Source of the DNA: Aplectana chamaeleonis
Lineage: Eukaryota > Nematoda > Chromadorea > Rhabditida > Cosmocercidae
Length of the DNA stretch: 64,000 nt
Assembly (NCBI GenBank): GCA_029168955.1
Contig: JAPDOI010000371.1
Location: 592,501-656,500, forward strand
Direction: 5' to 3'
Under the pieces are notes generated by a model. That model was not told the DNA's origin. It saw nothing but the letters and a program-made list of their open reading frames with translations, and made no database searches. Below, piece after piece: positions 56,400-64,000 of this stretch. Each line of letters starts with the position of its first letter. Position 1 is the first letter of the stretch. The position numbers and the translations under genes were made by a program.

Positions 56400-57312
56400 A
56401 GACTATCTATTCTATTCCGTTGCCGGCGTGATCATCTGTTAGAGGTGAGATCTGAAGGTTTTCGTCGATGACTTACTTCAACAGATCGTGTTTCATGTTA
56501 ACAGCGATCTGCTTAATCACACCTGTAGGCTCTTCTCGCTTCGTAATGAGCTCCACAAGCAACTGTTCCTGTCTTCATCGTGGAATTAAGAGTGGAAATT
56601 CTTTGGCAAAATTAAATGCCTTTTCAGATGTAGGCTATGACAGTAGATGTTATTACAGCCCCGGTGGCTCGCTTCAAGCCTTCCTTCTCATGGCTATAGT
56701 TGTGTCATCTCATCGTCTGGCGAAGTAATCTCAACCCATTTCTGCACGTTCAAAAAATCTGTAGATAGTTTTTTTAAGACAGAACACCTTGTCATAGTCA
56801 AAGTGAGCTGTGTCGAAGACAGTATTCACCCTCCCTTGGCTGTCGCCGTGGGAGCGGGGCCTCTCTGTACCTTGCCGTGCTCTGTTGGATCTGTATTCTA
56901 CGCACTTTCCAGAATGAGGGGCGAGTATGTCGCTTTCTTCGTTCTACTGGGATTGATTCTGATCTGGATCCTCATCTAATAGATCTAGTATGCCAATCCT
57001 CGCGGTCTGGCGACTATCGCAAAGCTTGCTGCAGAAAAGTTCACAGTAATAGAGAGTGTTGTCTTCCTAGTGTTGTCTCTCACACCATTGTCTCAATCGA
57101 TGGCGCGAAGACGCACGCCATTGAATCGAACAGTAAAATCGACATATAAAAAATTGACATGAATCACGTCTTCCCCAAACCATCTTATTTATAACTGAGG
57201 TAGCAGGCCGAAAGTTGTGAAACGGACGCTAGATTTGTCTTCAGCGCCCTGAATTGCATCCCTAGTCAAGATTTCAGCCAAATCCGAGATACTGACCAGA
57301 GATCGGAAAACG
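56400..57312. other. No gene recognised
   Basis: Frames of 86-110 codons (56468-56979) lack recognisable domains. Confidence 0.4.
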
Positions 57313-57823
57313 ACTGTCTGGAATTACACGTCAGGGGACGTCGAAAAAATAATTTTCATGGATTAGGCTGTTGCAGTGTTCATTTTGGAGCGGACCATCA
57401 AAAAAAAAAGCTGTCGGCCGAGTCCCAGGCCGAGTACCATTTTGAGCCGATTACGACCGGTGTGACGGCTGTAGATGTGACGGTGTGATTTGAGCCTTAA
57501 AAACAGGCCTCATATCACACCGTGTGATTTTTGCGATAAAAGCCTCGAGATCAGTTCTCAAAGCTTTGTCAGATAGAAAAGTGAGAAAACTACTCAGCTG
57601 GTCCTTTCAGAAGCCAAGCAGTCGACTATGAGTGTGTCATTCGGGACGCTGAAAAAGCAGAAAAAAAACTGCTGTCTGGACTTACACGTCAGGGGATGTC
57701 GAAAAAATAATTCTTCTGGATTAGGCTGTTGCAGTGTTCATTTTGAAGCGGACCATCAAAAAAAGCTGTCGGCCGAGTCCCAGGTCGATCCGACCATTTT
57801 GAGCCGATTACGACCGGTGTGAC
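57313..57823. repeat. Direct duplication of about 155 bp
   Basis: 57313-57476 and 57672-57823 are over 90% alike (CTGTCTGGA...CACGTCAGGGG... to GACCGGTGTGAC). The spacer contains an inverted GACGGTGTGAT / ATCACACCGTG pair. Confidence 0.8.
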
Positions 57824-58001
57824 TTGATCTATAACGTTCGTTTTTGCTGAAAAATGGTTTGGAAGCATTGTTCGGAAAAGACTCTTAAATTGGTTCGCAC
57901 AAGTGTCTAAAGTTACAACCTCGGTGGGAGGGGGGCCGCACCGGATCCAAAGCTGGAGGAGGGGGGCCGCACCTCTCACTGGCCGATCACACCGCTACGC
58001 C

Positions 58002-58619
58002 TTACCCTGACTGCGTCTCATGAGTGAGAAAAGCTGTAGTAATTCCATTTGGTATGAAACGTTTTGCTTGTATGGCCATGGGAGTGACTAGTAACGAGGT
58101 TATTTCAATTTCCGATTTTCCTACGCGTTTTTTAGTATGTGGTTTTAGCTCAAATTGGTAATTTAACGGTCCTTCGTCACCTTGAAATTCTTCTATGTTT
58201 GGTTTAATTGTTTCAAACCATGAAGAACATTCAAAAATAGACCAAATATTATTGTCTTTGGGGACGTGGTAAATCCTATAAAGTAGACATCCATATGAAG
58301 GAAATCCGCTGGAGCGGCCTAGGCCGCCACAAGACTCGGAACCGTATGTAATTCCCGTAAAATTATTTGCCAATTCCAGTTCATCCACAAGGGTTTCCTG
58401 TGTTATATTAGCACATTTTTCCCCTGTGCAAGTTCCCATATGAGGACATCGTTTTTTATATTCTACCTTTACTTCAGTATTCCTTGTGTAATACAAGTTT
58501 TCCTGTCGGCAACGTAAAATAGTTTCTCGTATGTAGTGACACTTTGAGTACGTTGTGTTCGTGATTACCAGTTTCCTATTACAGGCACAACTGTGGTTGC
58601 ATAGGGTACATTTTTGCAA
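58002..58619 (-). pseudogene. Envelope glycoprotein (phlebovirus Gc-like), main ectodomain piece
   Basis: 205 codons with 16 or more cysteines. CPHMGTCTGEKC is at about residues 58-69, SCGGLGRSSGFPSYGC at 95-110, and an ECSSWFET motif at 129-136. The Cys spacing fits the class II fusion glycoprotein family of phleboviruses, known to have been captured by nematode BEL elements. In an intact element the protein would be a surface fusion glycoprotein. The frame ends at the composite insertion, and upstream pieces lie in other frames. I could not see a fusion loop with certainty. Confidence 0.7.
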
Positions 58620-58808
58620 TTATCGTTTTATGCGTGCTACAGTTGGGTTGTGATGAATGACACATAGAAACTTCAGTAGGTATTAAAATTACCTGCTGAC
58701 ATCCATGCACAACTGAAAAAGACGAAATAATTACTGCAAATATTTTAAACAATAGCTGATGAATTCCAACAGTTCCTTTTCCTATTCTCAGTTTTAACTA
58801 AACTTATG

Positions 58809-59241
58809 TTATTTGGCTGGTTTTCTTTCCCACAAAAGAAGTTGTATATTCGGGAAATTAATTTTTAACACAGGAAGTATATCGACATACTTTTGTGATA
58901 CCACGAGCAATTTTTCGGGGACAACTTCAATACCAGAATGATTGTTATGAGAAATATATAAATGAAAATTGCTGTTACTCCTATTCCCAGTCTCGGCCAA
59001 CAATCTGGGTTTGAAACCATTACGACGCAAAAATTGCAGTCTATTTGTTCACAAAGGGACTAAGTGGACAAGCCCAGTACATTGCTTTTGTTTTATTACC
59101 TTCTAAGGATTTTACCAAAATGTGGTAGTTCTGTATTGTAACATCCGGAGGGAACTGAACTTTAAACTTGTTATCCGGTTGTTCAATTTCCAAACAATGA
59201 TCATTTCCGCAAACTTCTATAGTGTTTGTATTATTCATCAT
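58809..59241 (-). pseudogene. Envelope N-terminal pieces, two frames
   Basis: 59041-59241 has EVCGNDHCLEIEQ near its start, a pattern like the start of a Gc domain. 58809-59030 continues in another frame with no cysteines. A stop or shift near 59035 and an unread gap (58620-58808) show decay. Confidence 0.5.
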
Positions 59242-59270
59242 TTGAATGAGTATTCCTCCTTTGACATATT

Positions 59271-60164
59271 CTATTCGAGTATATCAAATCTTCTCGGCCA
59301 GGCCCTTTGACAAGCAGCTCGTAATGATCGCTGCTGAAAGCCAATAGCTCCATCGGGTACCGATCGGTGGCTCGAAATTTCTCTCATCACTCGATACTTG
59401 TGATGAGAGAAATTTCGTTCTTTTGATTTTCTCAGCAGAAACTCTCGCTGGCGCGGAATAGCTGTGATCGCGTCAATATTTCTGTTCGCCGTCGGTGAGT
59501 CAGAAATAGTATTTTCTGCGTTTTCGTGTTCTTTCATAGGGTTTTTCTCATTTTTCTGTTCTTTTTCTGCTGCTTCTGTAGGTTTTTCGTATATCTTTTC
59601 GTCTTCATCTAACTCCAGAGGTATCGGCATGCTGATTGATCTTTCCAATATAGATTTCCCATTGCGTGAGCTAACTGAGCGAATATTTTCATCAGGATCT
59701 TTTATCAGCTCAGTCACTACACCCATTTGCCATTCACTCCGTAGCTTGTTGTTATCTGTTACGAAAACAACTTCTCCAACTTTTGGGTGTTTTCTCGTGA
59801 ATGTTTTTTGTTTTATTCGTGTCTGATGAAAGCTCCTCAGTTCTAACAGATAGTGTGTTGTACACGTTTTCCATAGCTGACTTAATGATGTCTGTAGCGA
59901 TTCGACGTACTCAGAAACTCGTGGCGTCCAACGGGTGGTTGACACGTCACCTTTGTCGCTTACCGGTCGCTGGGTGGTTTGACTGCAAGGGGCGGATCGA
60001 CTGTCTGTCGACCGTGATGTGTCCGATCGACTGTCTGTCGACCGAGGTTCACAGACAGTCGACCACCCATCGAAGCATGGGATGACGTCACTTTGTCGTT
60101 TTCTCACCTTTGTGCGCGTATTGACGTGCAAAACTTCTGACCCCCGGACCCGTTGCACCGCCAA
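59271..60164 (-). pseudogene. BEL/Pao integrase C-terminal tail (DUF5641-like) with added N-terminus
   Basis: Residues about 92-190 of this 297-codon frame match the tail that follows the integrase core in BEL/Pao Pol: LWKTCTTHYLLELRSFHQ at 97-114, HPKVGEVVFVTDNN at 126-139, W-MGVV at 145-150 and a closing IPLELDE. Residues 196-220 are Lys/Glu-rich. The first 90 residues include an STDSRSDTSRSTDSRS repeat made by a short DNA duplication (60000-60060) and show no Pol similarity. An internal deletion therefore seems to have joined the 5' leader to the end of pol. Confidence 0.75.
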
Positions 60165-60239
60165 TTGTTCGGCGCCGAATTTTTCGTTTCGGTTGTCCTC
60201 CTGATTCTGAGGGATTAATTTCCCATTTCTTCCACGTCC

Positions 60240-60960
60240 GTTTTGAAATTTTTAAGTTTTCAATTCCTTTCTATATCCTGACTCGTATTTGAAACATGAA
60301 GTTTTTCTTTCATTTGTTAATTTGGTGAAGAATTTTTCATTTTCGTTGATCTGCTGTTTGGAAGAAATTTCCAATTTCCGATCCTTTCCATGGCCTTTTT
60401 GAATTTTGGGAGTTTCCGAATCTTGCCTTATACTGACTCGAATTCGAAGCGGAAAGTTTTTTTTTTCATTTCTTCATTCGGAGTCTAAAATTTAATTTTG
60501 GTTGATTTTTTGATTGAAAATTTCCGATTTCCGATTTTTTGCACGTCCTCTTTGAAGTTTGGAGTTTCCAATTCTTTCCATATCCCGACTCGATATCGAA
60601 ACTTGAATTTTTTTCCATTCCTTGATTCGTCTTTCCAATCTTCACATTTTGGTTGGTTTCTTGCTCATGAAGAAAAATTTCCGATACCTTCCATCTCCTT
60701 TTTGATTTTCTGAGTTTCAGATTCCTTCCATATCCTGACTCGATATAGGAACAAGAACTTTTTTCGTTTCTTGATTTGGCGTCTAAATTCTAATTTTGGT
60801 TGATTTCTGGATCTTGAAATAAACTTTTCGATTCCTTCCATGTCCTCTCTGATTGCTGGGATTTTTTATTTCTTTCCACATCCTGACTCGATACAAAAGC
60901 AGAAAATTTTTCCTTTTTTTATTCGGCGTCAGATTCTTCATTTGGTTGATTACCTGAAGG
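60240..60960. repeat. About 150-bp tandem satellite, five units
   Basis: The anchor CCTGACTCGA recurs at about 60277, 60432, 60585, 60734 and 60882, a spacing of 148-155 bp. Units are T-rich and diverged. It adjoins the presumed 5' end of the BEL remnant, so it could be inside a degenerate LTR. Confidence 0.85.
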
Positions 60961-61510
60961 AAAAAAATCTTTTTTTTTGTCTTTTTGCAATTCTGAAGTT
61001 TTTGTTTTATTGCGCGGAAAAATGAGTAGCTGCATGGCTTTTGTTTCTGATGTTTCATTTTGCGTTGCATTCTCATTTTTCCTGGATGCTTTTGATTACA
61101 AGTGAGACCCATTTGGAGAAACAACAGCAAATAGAATAAACTGATTGAAAACTATTCAAAACATAAGAAATTACAAAAGCAGTCCATAAAAGATGAACAA
61201 AATTGACTAATAGTAAGAAATATTTCAAAAAAACACTTCTCTCATTGCCCACCACCACCCTTTCCAACTTTGTTACTAGCTGACTCAAAATTACCGCTTT
61301 GACCGCCTCTGCTCCAACCTTACGTGTAGTTTTAAGGATTGCTCATAAATCTACCGTGGTTCATCAACTACGTCCATTATGAAAGCAAATTCCTTGTAAA
61401 GCGTTCCCACCTCGGAATCATTGGTAAGAGACTTCAGGTTACTCAGAGAGTTTGGCCTAAAAATAGCTCACCAGGCTCAGCACCGGCTCTCGGTTTGCTA
61501 TTTCTCGGTT
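60961..61510. other. No gene recognised
   Basis: AT-rich; frames of up to 118 codons extend into the minisatellite remnant and carry no domain. Confidence 0.4.
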
Positions 61511-61514
61511 ATTT

Positions 61515-61710
61515 CCTTGGGTGTGCAGGATCCGATGAGAGTGTGCAGTGTGAACGCAGGACCTTACAGAAAACTCCTGAATACATTCCCCTACTTCCTG
61601 CACGCTCCCGATGAAGTCCTGCCCACATTCCACGATTTCCGGCACACCAGTCAAATCCCGATTTCCTGCACACATTTCAACTCCCAGTGGGGTCCCGCAC
61701 ATCATATGCT
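61515..61710. repeat. Remnant of the 42-bp minisatellite family
   Basis: Several degenerate half units (GTGTGCAGGATCC, AGTGTGCAG, TCCTGCACAC, CCCAGTGGGGTCCCGCACA) in mixed orientation. The element around them is not recognisable. Confidence 0.65.
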
Positions 61711-61734
61711 CACTACTATACATTCCATTCGACG

Positions 61735-62010
61735 GAGTCGGTTTCGGATATCCGGGTCCGATAATCCGATCGGATAAGTATCCGAAATCCGATCCGACGT
61801 CAAAATGGCGATTTCGGATTCATACGAAATCCGATCAGACGATAAAACATGATATCCGATATCTGGAAAATTGAAAATCGAAGGATCCGATCAGAAAACC
61901 GGATAATCGGATAGAAAAACGGTCAAAAACGGATAATCGATCGGACCTAAATCGGATGAAAATCGGATAATGTCAGATGAAAATCGGATAATTTCGGATA
62001 AACCGGATAG
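61735..62010. repeat. Dense ATCCGAT / ATCGGAT repeats, hAT-like subterminal region
   Basis: Dozens of CGGATA/TATCCG words resemble the subterminal arrays of the two hAT elements in design but not in sequence. No CAGGGGTG terminus was found beside it. Confidence 0.6.
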
Positions 62011-62560
62011 AATTGCGTTCATTTCACTCATTTCGACAAACGCGCTCTAAAGGTAATTCCTGACCCACTGCCCACGGCTCGTGCCTTGTTCGAAATTTGA
62101 AATCAATTTCCGTCGACGTGTGCGACGCAAATGACGCTGATGTGCGTCTGTGATCTACGCGCGCACGTGTACATTGACGCATTGCTGGCGCCAAAATTAA
62201 AATTTCGGAATTCAGAAGGTTCTTTCATCTACTATTCTTCTTCTTAGCCATGAGAGAGCATCGCATCAGAGGCGCAGAAAGTTGGCAACCTCACACGGCT
62301 TATAGCATAAGTCTTGAGCATACAGGGTCGCAGGTCTGACCGGGTATGAAAATAGATGAGATGAATCATGTCCAAAACGTTGAGAATCAGGAGATTTACC
62401 GGGGACTCCCAACCGTTCCATCCTATTCTTGACCGGTTCCTGATGCCAATGGGGAACTGTGAGACTGCGTGCTGCTTGACGGGGAGCAGGCCGGTTTCCT
62501 GCTGGAGGTGGTGGATAGGCGTCGATTTGTGGCCTACTGCAACGAGCCTGTGCGCTGTAT
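62011..62560. other. No gene recognised
   Basis: No repeat or domain-bearing frame that I can support. Confidence 0.35.
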
Positions 62561-62562
62561 TC

Positions 62563-62736
62563 TGGGGTGCGTTTCAAGAAGGTTCCCACGACGCCGTGGG
62601 AGGAAAAAAGACCTTCCCATGGACAAATTTGCTCTCCATGGATGCAAATTATAACTGAAAATTGCTCCCACGTGGCCATGGCTACGTTTCCATGGACGCG
62701 TTTTGCCATGGAAATGATCTTGGAACGCACCCCTGC
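62563..62736. mobile_element. Short TIR element, hAT-like ends
   Basis: GGGGTGCGTTTCAAGA and the near-complement TCTTGGAACGCACCCC face each other 170 bp apart. The interior repeats CCCATGGA words in both orientations. No convincing target duplication. Confidence 0.6.
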
Positions 62737-62739
62737 TTT

Positions 62740-63005
62740 CGCTGCAGTCTGCACCAAGAGGTCTCACACAGTTGCCTAGCCCGAATGGGGGCACAATATT
62801 CCAAATCAGGATGTACCATGGCTCTATGTATACGTGTACGCAGAACTTCCTTTACGCTGCCCCAGGCGGTGCCAGGAAGGGCACTCAGAATGTTGTTGCG
62901 TGAATCGGCTGCAGCAGCACGTATACGTGTGTTCTCGTGGAAAGGTAGAGAGGGATCCCGGAAGGATGTTTTACACCTGTACTTGTATTTGTCAAAGTTC
63001 AAGTC
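62740..63005 (-). pseudogene. LINE C-terminal fragment (tentative)
   Basis: The minus-strand frame reads ADSRNNILSALPGTAWGSVK, then DLEYCAPI. It resembles the segment after the RT in some jockey/CR1-type LINEs, where NIL-AL-G--WG---E and a Y-AP motif occur. No RT is next to it. Confidence 0.4.
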
Positions 63006-63559
63006 TCCCATTCAGAACCGGAACGTGTCATCCTTCGGCACGATTCTATGAGCAACCGTACTCGCCGTAATCTTAGGAGGTCCTTTATCTGTCAAATAAG
63101 CCCACTTAGAAAAGCAACTTTGAATAGAATATCAAACCTCTAAGTCACTCACTATTCATATTTTGAAATTGGAGCAAAACTCCGGGTGTTGTGAAGTTAA
63201 CGGAGGGTGAAACACTGAGTAATGACGTAACCGCGGTATGGCGGAACCCAGTTTTCGGACAACCCCTTTGTCGCCCTACCATGGGTTATATCTCCGCCTA
63301 TTTCCGGACTCGAACAATAAAAAAAGCAGCCAAAATTATTCCTAGAGCTTGTGCTCGTACCTTTCTCTGTTTCGTGCTGTGTACGGCCAGAGCACTTTTC
63401 TTACTCCTCATTTTGATTACCGCAAGAGGCTCGTGGTTTCCTCTGTTGGAATTCCTGCGCAGCGTGCCGCGACCGACCCCGTCGCGAGGAATGCGGCCCC
63501 AAATGTTTAATTGTTCAGCATTCGCTGCGCTACATTACTTTCCAAACGTCAGACCTCGG

Positions 63560-63804
63560 GAAATTCCCTGTACCAATATGTAGTCTTTGAGAAGTATGGG
63601 AGTAGTGAGGTCGAATCCGATTATGCTGAAGCTGAATTGGATAGTGACGAATCTACTTCCGGAGAGGAAGGTGCTTTCCAAGACGGCATCGAAATAGTAG
63701 ACGGAATGCGTTCCTTCAAATGCGCTGAGCGATTAAAGCAGCCATATCAGTCCAAGATCTCCAAACATGCCTTGTTTTATGGGCACCACGATAATTTGTT
63801 GTAG
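63560..63804 (+). CDS. Candidate terminal exon, acidic protein
   Basis: After an acceptor-like CAATATGTAG (63574-63583) an open stretch of about 73 codons runs to a stop at 63804. It has an acidic serine-rich region (ESDYAEAELDSDESTSGEEG), then GMRSFKCAERLKQ. I recognise no family. The polyprotein-like frame just upstream (63191-63583) is in another frame and shows nothing recognisable. Confidence 0.3.
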
Positions 63805-64000
63805 TTTTTTTTTTCAATACGAAGGTTTTCTAGTAACGGTCCCACTGCTCATGTCAACTATTGCTTTGATATTTTCCGAAAACCGGTGATTTGCCTATTT
63901 CTACGAATAATATACGAAGATTAAATTTGGTTTTAGAATGGTATTTGCTTGAATACACTTAGTTGAATCCCCGCTACTACTGAAAATATTTCTTATCCGT

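Larger units (their letters stand above)
53325..57995. mobile_element. 4.7-kb composite insertion in the envelope gene
   Basis: Both margins carry two direct copies of GAGGGGGGCCGCA-type sequence (53328-53340, 53358-53373; 57926-57941, 57956-57972). Inside are a CR1-like LINE (54266-56050), a candidate exon (56164-56346) and a 150-bp direct duplication (57313-57476 and 57672-57823). The class of the outer element is unknown, and no clear inverted terminus or target duplication was found. Confidence 0.55.
51513..60164 (-). mobile_element. BEL/Pao retroelement remnant with envelope gene
   Basis: On the minus strand: a possible leader/primer-binding region (about 60140-60190, with GGCGCCGAAC and TGGCGGTGCAACGGG), an integrase C-terminal tail (59480-59900), then a phlebovirus-Gc-like envelope in pieces (59241 to 51513). 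Gag, protease, RT, RNase H and the integrase core are missing between leader and tail. Two insertions cut the envelope: 52310-53220 and about 53325-57995. No LTR pair could be identified. It is a non-functional relic. Confidence 0.8.

Overview
This is a eukaryotic, gene-poor, transposon-saturated window, most likely from a nematode and probably a strongylid (hookworm-like) worm. The basis is a BEL/Pao retroelement carrying a phlebovirus-Gc-like envelope gene (an arrangement known from nematode elements), an RTE-type LINE, hAT and Tc/mariner-type palindromic MITEs, and a 22-nt stretch at 40177-40198 (minus) that matches the nematode SL1 spliced leader at 21 of 22 positions. The species assignment is inference. 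I see no complete host gene. Three short stretches could be host exons (31034-31195 minus, 56164-56346 plus, 63560-63804 plus). Almost every other long open frame is a by-product of minisatellites whose unit length is a multiple of three.

Layout. 1-4170: a decayed RTE LINE on the minus strand, split by a non-autonomous hAT element (21-1786) with a perfect 8-bp target duplication. 4200-6450: small palindromic MITEs and a LINE fragment. 6445-11640: two large repeat-carrying elements, the second inserted into the foldback end of the first. 11690-12350: two MITEs. 13884-21045: a 7.2-kb near-perfect palindrome with TA-flanked ends. Its left arm carries a 2.1-kb nested element and its right arm a 251-bp nested MITE; each arm supplies the empty site for the other's insertion. 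22190-24230: tandem repeats, a Mutator-like element with a nested MITE, and a tRNA-like SINE head. 24700-30539: a partial and a complete copy of the repeat-carrying family. 31860-34820: two tandem arrays, the second containing about 30 perfect TGACGTCA (CRE) palindromes. 35241-38908: another copy of the family. 39300-41440: a 24-bp minisatellite, the SL1-like sequence and GC-rich repeats. 43373-50912: a foldback element with a 6.36-kb hAT transposon (decayed transposase) near its centre. 51073-60200: a disrupted BEL/Pao element on the minus strand (integrase tail, envelope pieces, Gag zinc knuckles out of order), cut by a 911-bp TIR element and by a 4.7-kb insertion that contains a CR1-like LINE with an intact RT core. 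60240-64000: a 150-bp satellite, minisatellite remnants, hAT-like ends and a LINE tail fragment.

Main biological observation. One family recurs at eight or more places. It has a foldback 5' end (TTTCTAAAAG-like), variable internal blocks (a GCCTCC microsatellite, a 21+21 = 42-bp minisatellite, a C/G tract) and a 3' end made of a short GC-rich hairpin with a TTC loop followed by CACAA. Where both flanks can be read it sits between A and T with no target duplication. The hairpin occurs in two versions that differ by a compensatory base-pair change. This looks like a non-autonomous rolling-circle (Helitron-like) element without the canonical TC...CTRR ends. No Rep/helicase gene is present here, so the class is inference.
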